From contig JAEPRB010000168.1 of assembly GCA_016758965.1 (NCBI GenBank), forward strand, positions 1 through 64,000: DNA of 64,000 nt, given 5' to 3'. The stretch is from Circinella minor. Lineage: Eukaryota; Mucoromycota; Mucoromycetes; Mucorales; Lichtheimiaceae. Shown here in pieces: positions 27,386 to 39,624 of this stretch; within the stretch, counting starts at the first letter, position 1, and every line of letters begins with the position of its first letter. The notes under the pieces are model-generated. The model saw nothing but the letters and a program-made list of their open reading frames with translations. It searched no databases and was not told where the DNA came from. The position numbers and the translations under genes were made by a program.

Positions 27386-29135
27386 ATGCTACTGTATAGA
27401 GACTATTTAGTCTCTTTATGTAAGCATCATCCTAATTCATTTTCTATATATATATTAAACTAATCCAACTAATACTATATATATTAACGCCGCGGCTTCT
27501 TTTATAGCTCTACTACTAATATGTTTTAGTGCTTCAGTTTTGTCTGAACGTGTTTCTTTATCATCGAAATCTTTCTCTGACGGTGTATATTCAGAAGATC
27601 ATCTTGACGTCTTTGCAGAAGCCAATTTAGCTGATGATGTATTAGTAGAATCAGGTGACGCAAGTAAACAACTTTTGTTTGATGAATCTTCATATAAAGA
27701 ATTAGAAGGAGAGGATGGATATAAAGGAGCCGAAGAGGAAGAGGAAATTGATGATATTCAGTTTCCCTTTTCAGTTGAGGCACTGGATCGAGGTACATAA
27801 AAAGAAAGTGTTATAAAACGCTGTTATGGTGTAAGATTGCAACTGAACACAATGGGTGTCAAAAATAGGAGAGCTTCCGATATATAGAGAGCCAACTTCA
27901 ACAGAAGATAACGATATACCCCCCGTTCCTCAAGTAACAGGTTGTCGTACACATGGTCAAGTTGCTCTAACTTATGTATGTTGTTTGTATTAAATATTTT
28001 CTCTTAAATTTTTCTTTTTGAAAAAAACCGCATTTTACATTTTCAATTGTATTATAGAGTGAAGGGCCCAGTGATGCGACAGCAAAAATTGTCCGTCAAT
28101 TGAATAATGCTCAAGTGCGTTCCAACTTTTTCATCAATACTACTTGGTAAGCTTTTTAATAATATATTTTTGTTATGTTATACATATAAAACATGTAAGA
28201 TCAACTGACTTAAAAGTTATACATGCACCAATACACCCAAAAAAAAAATTAGGCTCTACACACAACAATATGCTATGGTTGTTCAAAACATGTATAATGC
28301 CGGTCATTTAATTGGTATGACTTACCGTGCACCTAAACATGAAGATGGTTCATCATATACGGATAGTGAAATACGTCAAGATGTTATTAATAGTGCAAGA
28401 ATGATTGAATCCTTAATCCAAGTTGCCCCGAAATATGTTCGATTGCATTATTCGAATCAGGAAGATACACGTACAGAAAATATTATTAATGACTTGGGTT
28501 TTATTTTGGTGGATTATAATTTGGACAGCATGGATTACCTTCATAAAACTGGTCCCGAGATTCAAAATGTATATCGAAAGGCTTTTGTTCGTCAAAAAGA
28601 TACGTACGATGCAAAAGGATCATTTATTTCGATACAATATGATATTCCTGGTAGTGGATCTTTGGCAGCTGTACCATATATTATCCAAACCATCGAAGAA
28701 GAAGGTTATACAGCTGTACGTATGGATGGATGCTTGAATGATGCTAAGCCCTACAAAGCCTGTAAGTTGTTGTTTTATTCTATTTTTATTTTTGCTTAAT
28801 GATATAATAAGTATATCATCATGAGCTATTGTTTGTTTATTATGTATTTATTTATGAGAGTTTGAATTGCTAATATATTTATATCAACATATTTAGCTGC
28901 TGATTCACTCGAATACGTAAACGACAAGTTTTCTTTTAATACCACCGGATATAAACAAGGTCAAAAACCTGCTGCTATTATTACTAATTCAATGGATGAA
29001 AATAACCAAGAATTTTATGCAGAAGAAGAAGAAGAAGGGGACGACTTTTTTGAAAGTAAGGCCAATGTGTCATTCGGTATCTTGGTGACGACTGTATTCA
29101 TTGCATTTTCAGGAACCGTAGTACAGTATATTTAA
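27386..29135 (+). CDS. Chitin/polysaccharide deacetylase homologue (NodB fold), catalytic residues lost
   Basis: Six exons (27386-27419, 27508-27792, 27869-27975, 28058-28146, 28253-28761, 28897-29135) encode 420 residues. A signal peptide (LVSLSLLLICFSASVLS) is split by intron 1. An acidic Ser-rich linker precedes a NodB-like domain: CRTHGQVALTYSEGPSDAT, FFINTTW, AGHLIGMTYRAPKH, VRLHYSNQEDTRTENIINDLGF, YNLDSMDY. Alignment to chitin deacetylases is clear, but motif 1 (T-F/Y-D-D-G) is TYSEG, motif 2 (H-T-x-x-H) is MTYRA, motif 3 (RPPY) is RLHY, and the LLH motif is ISIQY. Catalytic base and metal ligands are therefore missing. The C terminus is acidic, then hydrophobic (FGILVTTVFIAFSGTVV), suggesting a GPI signal or membrane tail. 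Probably a cell-surface, wall-binding pseudoenzyme. Confidence 0.85.
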
Positions 29136-31194
29136 AGAAAAGGAGAAACAACAAGAAAAAAATATTATATACATATACCGTGATATACCAGGAATTTCTT
29201 TCTAAACAATCATTCTCGCTTAATAAAAAAAATATGTCAATATTGATATGACAAAAGCAAGTATAGATAAATTTTATTCTTGGTAAAATAACAAACACAT
29301 CAAGAGTTATATACATAATCATTTTGTTATGAATCTTATTTTCCCTGTTTTTTTTTTAAAAAAAATGTATTGAATAATTACGTGGTGAAGTTCACTAGGC
29401 TTTTATAGAGATGATCCTAGTTATCACTAAAAATTTAAATAGAAGGGTACATCACATATTTGATAAGAGTGCATTGGTAATCTAGCGGCGGAATAAAGTA
29501 AATAATAATTCAGTTAACTATGAATTGTTCCAGCATTCACTTTATGAAAAAATTTATAACAACCTACATATAATTGTATGAGGATGGCTCATGAAAAAAA
29601 TGGCTATACAATGCAAAATTATTACCACAATCACCTTCAATTTCTCTTTGTTATTTTATTAACACAAAGCTGCTGATGATGTATAAAGCTTAACTTTTTT
29701 CCTCCACTTGATATGACGTTATGTGTTGTACATATGTCATAGTAAATCAGGAGGTTCACATGCATAATTCTGGTTGTTATGGTCATTGAATCATCCAATT
29801 TAATTAGTAAGTAGCAAGATAAAAAGCCATATTATGCATAGTGTCATATATATTATAATATATTCTCTGCTCTAGTCTTTAATGTTATGTATTATTATAA
29901 CAACAATGGACATCTTTCGCCTCGTTCAGTACGGTGTTGCTTTCATCCTTATTGTTCGACAACAATCTGTTACTGTACACATACCACCTATTATATAATG
30001 GAGGGGGTATATATTAGTCCAAAAAATAATATTACTATCGCTTGTATAGTAATCCGATAGAGTTTTTTTAATATAACGCCTTGCGTTTTATTTCTTTTGC
30101 ATAAACGTAAACAATAATAAGAAACAACATTTGTTTGGTTAACTAGTTTTTTTTCCACGCAAACAAATAAGGAAATAAATTTCATTCATCAACATATACA
30201 GTCCGTAACGACAGTTATGTTGTTTTCTTAAAAGCTTTATAATGCGGCATTGATTTTAATACATTGTATGTATCAATGGCTAAAAAGTAATATACTACGT
30301 AGTGGCTTATCCATTACAATATAGTAATGTCTGACTACATAATTATTGTACTAATAAGAGTTGACTGAACAGTCTTTGTTGCTAAATATTATAGTAAATC
30401 AACAAAGTTGACAAGGAATCGGATTTTGTTGACCGACAATAATAATATACATGCTGCAGCATACTATTGCGATGCACATTATATTTATTGCTGCGTTGAT
30501 GCGTTTTATAAATTTCTCCCAACCACAAACACATTTTATTTTATCGCTTCATTAGTATAATATAAAAGCTATACGATTCGTTCCTTTTCACCAGTTCTTC
30601 GCAAAAAAAGCCCCAAGGAATTAGAACTCGAATGCCATTTATTGCACAAAGTATATTCATAATGATAGGATAAACAAAAGTTGAACTCGTATTTTCTTTT
30701 ATTATTTACTACCCCCCAGAAAAGCATTTTATTTTCTTTTCGGGGGAGAGAAATGTTTATCACTTGTTTCAAACTGTTGTCAAAAACTTGACTGGACACA
30801 TGATTACTGTATCGGCAAGGTGTTGTTATATCCTTCTTTGTACCTTTTCTTTTAAAAGTTTAACAAAGTTACTGTCAATAAAAAAAAAGCACAACAAATC
30901 AAATATTGCGGACCAATGCTCCGATATATTTATATGTATATGTAAATGGTTCCCCTTTTTGTTCACCATACAATAATATGGAAGTGACAATGACAAACAA
31001 ATATAGAAAATATAACATACTCCGCAAGGCCAATAATTGTATTTTATATGTATGCGTTCCCATGTATATATAAAGGCTGCCAAAATACATGCGACTAACA
31101 ATAGATAAAGATCTTCTTTCTTTTTTCCCCTCTTTATTCCTTATCTACTTCTACATATTTGATACATAAGACTGTTGTCAGCTACTTTAGTAAC
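29136..31194. other. Intergenic region of 2.1 kb
   Basis: No credible gene. Short open frames on both strands are AT-driven (Phe/Tyr/Ile/Lys-rich). It holds a CTACGTAG palindrome at 30295-30302. The last 100 bases are C/T-rich, as expected for the leader of the next gene. Confidence 0.55.
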
Positions 31195-32688
31195 ATGGTC
31201 AATAATAAAGTATCTCCAAGGCGGTTTGCAGAATCCCGTTTGTTTCGATTATATATTGGAAACGGTAATTGGGTCAATTTAACAAGAGAAGTGACGGACG
31301 ATCTTTATGATGTTTACAAGAAAGGCAAAGCAACACGTTACGAGTTGGCTCCGGGATTACTTTTGGATATCATACCAAATGACGTAGACTGCAATAGCAA
31401 GAATACTGACCTTGCTTGTCTCATGAGAGTTGATCTATGTTATGAAAATGATAATGGCGAAAGTAACAGTGAGGAAGATACACAACAGCGAATGTCCAAG
31501 TATATAAAAAATCAATTAGAGAAACAAGGTATTATTGATGCCTTTCCACCTACCAAAAAATCAGATGATAAGTTGCCACGAGTAACATCATTGCCAACTC
31601 ATCGTCATTTAAGCATGGTGCCTACTCCCCCAACTTCTGTCAACCGTCGTAGTACATCAACAACGATTAATAATACGTCGTCTCGTACTAGCAGTAAAGA
31701 TGACTGTAATCTGTTACAAGTCTCATCATCTACATCATCTGATAATCCGTCTCCATCTTCCCTAGGTAGCAAGAATAAAACTACAACAAACAAAAAACAA
31801 CGCAAATCTAACAAACGCCGTCGTACTGCAGATCAAGAGTCGCCAGAAGCCGGGGTACCAGCGTCTGTTGGGGAAGATGACAACGGTTTGGAGCAGCTTC
31901 ACAAAAATCGTATGGCGTCAGCAACTGATCAAGAATTACAATACCATTACTATTCATTGGGGCAACAACATCAACATGTAATGCTATCTTCTACTCCGTC
32001 TACGTATCGACCTCACACTCTTCCAACAGCATATTATACCACTGATAAAAGTCTGCTGTTACGGACTCCGTCACCGCCTCCCATGCTGGGTGATCTATCT
32101 ATAGATCGACATTATCATCATCACCATCAACACCATGATCATGAAGGAAGTATTGGTTCTGCAGAAAACAGTCGTCATGGTTTTTATGGTACAGATAATG
32201 TTTTATCTCATGCTGAAGAACAAACGTACCCATTGCTCTCTTTATCTCATGAACCACAAAATTGGTCTCGAACTTTTCATTCTTCTCGGTCAAGTAGTCT
32301 TCATAATCATCAAGAGCAACATGATAATAACCCTATGGTAGCAGCCGCTGCTGCTGTGGCAGTAGCTACAGATGGGGATTATGGATATTATAGTCATCAT
32401 CAGCAGCATGATAGTAAATTGCATCCTACACAACCATATCAAATGGTTGCTTCAGCACTACAACATCAACAAGATACTACGATTCATAATACTTCAGTTT
32501 CCTTATCCAATACATCTTCTCCACAGTCCATGTTATTGCCACCTGTATCATCCGAAGAAGCGTTTGGAGGATTCCAATCAAATTACCCAACAAGCGACCG
32601 ACCCGCTTTACATCATCAGCAGAATGACTATAATAAACAGTCTACTTCTACTTTTATGGTTGATTCAGAACAACTATCTCAAGATTAA
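31195..32688 (+). CDS. Intronless Gln/His/Ser-rich protein of unknown function
   Basis: A 497-residue single-exon frame starts at an ATG in good context (AACATGG). The first 100 residues look globular and well composed (FRLYIGNGNWVNLTREV, then ATRYELAPGLLLDIIPNDVD, then LACLMRVDLCYEND). The rest is low-complexity: Ser/Thr-rich, a basic cluster KNKTTTNKKQRKSNKRRR near residues 195-215 that resembles a nuclear localisation signal, a His/Gln stretch (DRHYHHHHQHHDHE), a short poly-Ala, and further Gln/His runs. This composition is common in fungal transcription regulators, but I recognise no DNA-binding domain. It is the only gene here with no intron, apart from the truncated last one, where this cannot be judged. 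Codon use looks ordinary. I do not know its function. Confidence 0.7.
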   Translation: MVNNKVSPRRFAESRLFRLYIGNGNWVNLTREVTDDLYDVYKKGKATRYELAPGLLLDIIPNDVDCNSKNTDLACLMRVDLCYENDNGESNSEEDTQQRMSKYIKNQLEKQGIIDAFPPTKKSDDKLPRVTSLPTHRHLSMVPTPPTSVNRRSTSTTINNTSSRTSSKDDCNLLQVSSSTSSDNPSPSSLGSKNKTTTNKKQRKSNKRRRTADQESPEAGVPASVGEDDNGLEQLHKNRMASATDQELQYHYYSLGQQHQHVMLSSTPSTYRPHTLPTAYYTTDKSLLLRTPSPPPMLGDLSIDRHYHHHHQHHDHEGSIGSAENSRHGFYGTDNVLSHAEEQTYPLLSLSHEPQNWSRTFHSSRSSSLHNHQEQHDNNPMVAAAAAVAVATDGDYGYYSHHQQHDSKLHPTQPYQMVASALQHQQDTTIHNTSVSLSNTSSPQSMLLPPVSSEEAFGGFQSNYPTSDRPALHHQQNDYNKQSTSTFMVDSEQLSQD

Positions 32689-35298
32689 TTTTTTTAAATC
32701 TATTATTTGTTTGTATAATACATGCATATTCTTTCTTTTTCTTAACTTTTGTTGTTTATATAAATAAATCAAAAAAAAATGGAAATTTTGTTTATATATT
32801 ATGTTTTTGAAACTATGATCTGATTGTTTGCTTTATATTAACTACTCTCGATTTTTACAGATCCCTATTACTTGCTTACTATTATATTGACGGTCATTAA
32901 ATTAAATCCGTTCACCTGTTATTTTTTCAAGCTTCTCAATCTAGGTTATCATCATTGATTCAATGTAGAAAAAGTTTTAGACCGTTTTTTCGTCATAATA
33001 TCGGTTTCATATCACGTCGTGCTATTATTATGGTGTATTTCCCTTTTTCACACTGAACCTTGATTTGGTCTTGATTTGCTAATTTTTTTTATAATAGTCC
33101 TTGATGGATAAGTAAATGTTCTATTTTTGTGAATTAATGACATCAGAATTGCTCGTTATTGGTGTATACGTATGGAAATTTCGATTGGGTTAATAGTTCT
33201 ATACTCTACTTTGAAGAAGAGTTATCTTTCTAGTTGTATAATAGTGCATGGATTGATTGAAATATATCATTCCTTTTACGAGTATATAGGTTTGATAATA
33301 TTTATTATGCGATTTTAGTAGTATGGTTCCTATTGCATTATACTTGTAATAAAATATGATATGTACTTATTACTAGCCACGAATATTATCACTGTATATT
33401 GGCAATATATAAATGGCACTTGTACAACGAACGCATTATCCAGTGAGGAATTCTAATAGAATACTATACTGTATTTTCAGAAGCGCTTTGAATACACATT
33501 TATGATAATAACGCAATAGTATTTTAAAAAAAATTACTGATAGAAAAATCAGTAGAAAAATCCGATATGATGGACACATTGGCCGAAGCTTTTGTTAGAA
33601 AATACGTAAAAATCAAGAACGTGACCATAACAAAGAAATCTATTTAAGTTCTTATGTGTGATGGAGCTTGTTTTAGCCCCAAAAAAATGATAGAAAACCT
33701 TTAACCTTTTCATTGAAGGAGAAAATAACAATCCCGAAAATATGTATAAAATAAACAAAAAAGAACAAAATCAACAAGTTAATCAATAACCTCATGTGAT
33801 TTTTAAGTATGCTTTTCTTGTTTTTCTTTCTCTTTTCTTTTTACAATAAACACATTTGCAAAAAATGTATTATTTTACAAGAATTTAGTATATACGCTTC
33901 TGATGCGTTTGCGTATAATAATATTTTTTTAGCTCGTAATTACGTATGCATGACAATAGATGAATACTATTTGCATAGTCGCACACGGATGGTATGTTAT
34001 TTTTGAAGGACGGGAAATATATATGACTTCGGTATTGAATTGAACATATATGTACATATCTACAAAAAACATATTTATTCGTAAGTATTCGTAGATATCA
34101 AATATTTGTTTTATCTAATGCGTGAATGTGCTACATTACTTTTGTTAAGAGTGTTCAAAACTCGATATTTTTGGGATATACATAAAAAAGGTTAAGATTG
34201 AAAAAGTGTATGATATCTGATTAAAAATGCCCGCACAATCCTTTTTTTAAAATTCCATAAACAATTTAGTGTGATAACCTAAGCACCTCTTCCCAGTTAC
34301 TTATTGGAGTCGCCTTCAACTAGTATGTATTAGTATATATATATCAATATATAATGTCCCCAAAAAAGTTTAAAAATGTTTGTAGGGAATTGCTTTGATT
34401 TATCCACCCCAGATTCCGAACGCTTTCTCAGCATCTTCCTTCTAATTATTGCATAATCACTTAATTACGTATGACTGACCTTCTGCCAATTTGTTAATGA
34501 GAGTAGATATTATACTTTTACTTTACCATAGTATGTAAGGGTATTAAAAAACTGGAAAAAAGTATTATTTGTTTTTGAGAGACAGTGTGACAATATGCCC
34601 TAGAAGAAAGTAGTATAATATTAGAGCTAACCGTATTGGCGTAATTGGCCAAATACGTATCATTCTTTGAATTGATACGTACTTCACTTGCATCATCTTG
34701 GTTTAGGAAATAATAGATACTTACCTTTTATATATAAACTTGACATGGGTGGGACTTTATTTTAAATCCAAAAATATAATATTCGGTTACGTATCCGAGT
34801 AATTGAAATTATACCTTAGCTACAGTATATCATTAACAATTATAGCCTAAGAATTTACCACAAAACCCCAATAACCAGCACATTCAATCCGCTTTTTCCT
34901 TGGCACCATTATAAGAAGCAAGGTTAAGTGTAGTAGTGATGATATGTTCGTCTTATTTTTATTTTATTTTTGAAAAAAAAAAACTTCTTGCCTGTAATTT
35001 ATCTTTAATCTCTTATTGCTGAACATTTCACTCGAATTAAACGGTTATTCTATCATAAAATTAAGTGGAATACAATTAAGTAGAATCGCCCCAGAATAAA
35101 CCTGTACTTTCGGAAAATCGGGCTTCTCCCGATGTTCCATGCTTTTTTAATATAATGGCATACATGTTTGTTTCAATAAAATACTAATGTGTTTTGATAA
35201 TAGTAAAAATATGAAGATTATCTATTGTAACGTATAAAAATTAAAGACATTTTTATATTAACAAAATTACCCTCATCATTATTATATTTATTCTTTAC

Positions 35299-35479
35299 CA
35301 CTATTATTATTATTATTACTATTATCATTATCATTATTATCATTATTATCACTATTATCATTATTATCATTATTATCATTATTATCATTATTATCATTAT
35401 TATCATTATTATCATTATTATCATTATTATCATTATTATCATTATTATCATTATTATCATTATTATTATTATTATTATA
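35299..35479. repeat. Microsatellite, 9-bp unit CATTATTAT
   Basis: About 180 bp of near-perfect tandem CATTATTAT units, grading into plain ATT triplets at both edges. On the minus strand it produces a fake Met-Ile-Ile open frame. Confidence 0.9.
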
Positions 35480-35511
35480 TCACCGATAAAGGTATCACAA
35501 AGTACCAAATT

Positions 35512-35696
35512 ACGTGATATTATTGGAGCATGCTGCGACACATTTATGTCGAAGCAATGTCGAAGCTACGACACTTTTACGACGAAGCAATTAGTATAAA
35601 TACCCCTAAATTATTTCAAATAAAATTCAGTTCTTTAGTTCTATTTTTACCTTTAAATCTTTTAGTCTTTTAACAATTAAATAATTGACCTGACAA
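35512..35696 (+). mobile_element. Possible solo LTR (weak)
   Basis: The segment begins TGATATTATTGG, carries repeated (A/G)(C/T)GTCGAAGC strings, then TATAAATACCCC followed about 20 bases on by AAATAAA, and ends TTGACCTGACA. A promoter-like TATA and a polyadenylation-like signal between TG and CA ends is LTR architecture. No 5-bp target duplication and no internal retrotransposon sequence were found, so this stays a suggestion. Confidence 0.3.
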
Positions 35697-37436
35697 TAGT
35701 TTTCTTTGAGCATAAAGCCTCTTAAACTCATTATAAGATTTCTCTTTTGTGGATTCAGACGTAATATTCCTGAATATAAGAACTCCCACAACCCATATTT
35801 CTATTTTATTTCATACAATTTATTACTTAAATACAATCACATAGTATATTATTTCTTCTTTATTTTATACATTTATACGAAGTACTTCAATCACACATTG
35901 AACGCTTCACTATGTCAAAGTCGATGTTTTCGTTCATTTAAAAAATAATTTGTTGTATCCGATGTCGCTGCGTCTTTACTGGGAAAAAATAAGATGTTTT
36001 CTACTATCTGTGAGCAATACACTGTAATTCTGTTACATCCTTTTGACTCAGATACGTAAAGCAGTTTTAAAATATTGCCTTTCTTAAGGAATCCCACTAA
36101 TTTAATATGAAGTATTTGACCTATTTTGTTTTTGGCCCTTTACTATTTGATATATTATCTTTCGCCATTACGTATTTTTATAATCCGCCATACCTACATA
36201 TTCTTTTTTTGTTATTTCTCCCTGATCTTGGATAGATAATGATATCTCTCTTCTCACCCCACAAAATCCACAAACTATGTTTTTTTCCCTTTTTTGACCA
36301 AATCCTTTACATACATGCCTTTTATCTCAGGTCAAATATGCTTGGCGTTGGATCATTTTTATGTGTCTATGTATTAGATTATAAGATAATTATTATTCAT
36401 CTTATAAACTTGGCCAAAAAACTGAGTCGTTGTTTAACAACTATTATTCTGCAATACTTAATCACCATACGTATGAGAAAAGAGAAAAAGACATCAACAA
36501 TGAAAAACAGTACAATAACAAAAGAATTGTCAAGAATAACCACAAAAAAAAAACTTTTCAGGAACAAGAGAAACACGTGATATCGACATATTTCTAGGAT
36601 TACTGTAGTAATATGGGGCATACTACTTTTATAACGATTAAACTTTATTTTGTTCAAAATTTGGCGAATCTTTAAAACGCTTTAGTAAAATATATATCCA
36701 CGATTAAGTATATGAAGAAATATTTTTTTAAGAAACCATGAACATCAGCTCGATTTTGTGATAGAAATCGACAATTAGTAAACTTAATAATTAACTTGTA
36801 AGTTTCTTCTCCATTGTATATTTTTACAAAATTGACAGACTTGAATTAATATAGGTTGGAAAATACGACCATCTTTTGATTCAAAAATTATACATAAAAT
36901 CTTATAAAAAAATGAGATAAGCTGTTCCTTAAAAATGCAAGTAAATAAATAATAGTGTTCTTCGTAGCAGATGGCCTTTTCTCCACATTAGTAATACTCT
37001 ATCCAATTAGTCTCATAACGATATTTAAGATAAAACATACAAATGTGACCCGAGCTCCTGTATAATATATATAACGTATGAAATACATGATGACTCTACT
37101 AATAAAGTTTGTCAGCTTTAAGTTACAGAAAGCCGTCTTATAAGGTTACAAACTGTTCTTCAGCTGTTCGAATCTATGAGCCCCAGCCAAATGGCCAAAA
37201 TTTCAAATGCTTATAACTTTTTTCACAATCAATATTTTTTAAATCTATCGCATCAAACTTATTTCTAATACTCTTCATTATGAATTTAATGCGAAGTTTT
37301 TGTAAAAAATAATGTTTGGCAGATGGAGGTACATTTTGAAAAAAGGGAATCGGAGCTGGATTTTTTTAATGGTTATGAGGAGTATGCATCATATTAAATA
37401 TGCCGAGAAGCAAGAGGGGATATAATCAGTACATTA

Positions 37437-38816
37437 CAGTGTTCGCAGTTTCCGACTTTCTGACTTTCTGACCTGGCGGAAACTATGGCTTATAGGGTTT
37501 CCACAGTCGGAAACTGGCGGAAATATATAACATTATAGAGTTGGCATCAGTAAACATTAATATGATACATTGATACCTTCTCTGTCGTATCGTGTTAGAA
37601 AAATGAATAAAAGTAATATAATTCCGAGTATATGACTCAAGGAAAAGTATAAGTTATAATAAATAACTTATAAAATTTAAGAATAAAGGAATTTGATTAA
37701 TTTAATAATCAACAAAGTAAATCAATCCCGATTGTAGAGTGAAAATAGAAAATAAGAGTGAGTGAACTAAGTATTTTATTAGATAACTTCAGAAAGACTA
37801 TCGTAAAATTTGTAAAACATAGTAGAACTAAAGATTTAATTGAGGAAGAAAGAGGTCATATTTATACTAATTTCTATCTATCTATCCTAAGTTGATAATT
37901 GGCTGAAAATCTTGAGTATTAGTAACTTGTACTTGTAACAGTTACTTGTAAATGTTGCAATTACTTGTACGTACGTGTGTCCCTTGCTGGTTTAGGTAAC
38001 ATTTACGAGTACATGTAGCAATTATCCTGGTTATCTTTAACAGTTGATACGATCGGTCTGAATGGAACACAATATTGACGATAAATACTTCTTTATCTGT
38101 TTTAATAATTATGATAATGAGATATGACTGATGTTGATGATTTATAAGGTGATAATATATATAATAAAATTAATAAAAAGAAGAAAAGGGGGGGGGGAAG
38201 GGAAAAAGAGGTAACAACATCATATTAAATAAAAGTAATTCGGTCTATTTATTATATTTTCAATGCAGCACTATATCTGTTACTATTATTATTATTATAA
38301 CGTTATAATATATGGTCCACAATAGGAACTATAAAAATATATAGTATAATAGCACAGAAATGGCAATAATGATTTTTTTGAACACTGGTTTTGCATTGAT
38401 ATACAGATGCTGCGCAAGCAAATAATAACTTCAACATAAATATTGCGCGTTGTTCGGTATATTGGCTTCACAGGTTAAATCCCGACATCAACTGTCAATG
38501 CACAAGAGCTAAAATTATCAGTTACGTGATCTATATACAGAGGAGTAGGATTTTTATGTAGACAAACTAACCTAGAATTTAGAGATAACAATGAGGTTCA
38601 CTGACTCAGCAGAAGTAAAATAAACATTACGTAGAATATCTTTTTTGATAACTTAAATATAAATATATACTATCACTTTATCTCTCTTTTGTATTATTAT
38701 TTTAATGAAACTTTTCATTTCATAATTCCATAAACATATTGATTGAATGAAAAAGGTTTCCGCCATAGGTTTCCGCCAAGTTTCCGCCTTTTCCGCCAGT
38801 CAGAAACCCAACACTG
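37437..38816. mobile_element. Non-autonomous hAT-like DNA transposon
   Basis: The left end starts CAGTGTTCGCAGTTTCCGAC, and the right end on the other strand starts CAGTGTTGGGTTTCTGAC; CAGTGTTG is a typical hAT terminus. Both ends carry subterminal GGCGGAAA/TTTCCGCC copies (left 37472-37525, right 38757-38797). Flanking 8-mers GTACATTA (37429-37436) and GTATGTTA (38817-38824) match at 6 of 8 positions, both mismatches being transitions, consistent with an aged 8-bp target duplication. No transposase frame survives inside the 1380 bp. Confidence 0.75.
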
Positions 38817-39624
38817 GTATGTTATGTATATTTTCTTCATCCTTTTTAGTCGATAATCACTTGTTTGCGTTTACTATATAATTCTTTTCGAAGCTGCATG
38901 CCGTCATTTCCCTTTCACACTTACACGGAATAAGCAATAAAGCCTACCATATCTATATATTATATATCTATGTAAATTACAACACTGACTCGTACGTGCA
39001 CATGCGCGCACGACTTGTTATGAAAAATGCTTAATACGATTTGATGATGATAACAAGATCTGCTTGTGTGAAACAGAATATTTATTCCATTTGAACTCTG
39101 TCTTACCAACTGTCTACTAAGCATAAAACCACGGAGTTTTTATTGCATGAATAATAGTGTTACCATGTTTCTTCTCTTGTCGCTTATTTTCACAGGAAAG
39201 GCCGAATGCAGGGCACGAGCAATTTGTAAAGTAAAGAATAATAAAAAAAGCTCTCGTCTCTTTCTAATTATCAAGGATAACTATTTGTTTTACGTAAAAA
39301 TAAAAAAGCATCTTTCTTCCTTCTGGTATAATTATTGCTTACTCTTTTCTTATTAGTAAAACCATGTTCATCTTATTATTGCGTCAAAAGAAAAATGAAC
39401 GGAGAGAAGTCAAAAGGAATTTTATATTTTAATACAGGTTTTTATTGTTTTTTCAAGTTATATACAATTTCTTAAAAGAATTTACAAAACATGTGGGAAA
39501 ACGTGGTAAGTAAAATAACAATTTGCCATTACGTAGAAAATTGTTACTGTACGTAAAAATAAATTATTTCTTCATTTGATGGATATAGGTGTTGTACATT
39601 ACATGTAACACATAGAAGGTTTCC

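Larger units (their letters stand above)
32689..39624. other. Gene desert of 6.9 kb
   Basis: No gene recognised on either strand. Contents I can name: a 9-bp-unit microsatellite (about 35299-35479), a possible solo LTR next to it, and a hAT-like element (37437-38816). Long AT-biased open frames such as 36239-36580 and 39147-39356 lack family resemblance. Remnants of older transposons are likely but not provable by eye. Confidence 0.6.

Noticed and set aside
30764..31101. Overlapping frames of 60-90 codons on both strands
   Set aside because: Phe/Tyr/Ile/Lys-rich chance frames with no start context, exon partners or homology.
35218..35541. 107-codon minus-strand frame of repeated Met-Ile-Ile
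   Set aside because: It is the translation of the CATTATTAT microsatellite.
36239..36580. 113-codon frame in the gene desert
   Set aside because: No recognisable domain; Lys/Ile/Leu-rich composition typical of random AT-rich frames; an antisense frame of similar length is present.
37160..37200. tRNA-like string GTTCGAATC
   Set aside because: Resembles a T-loop only; no A box, acceptor pairing or cloverleaf could be built around it.
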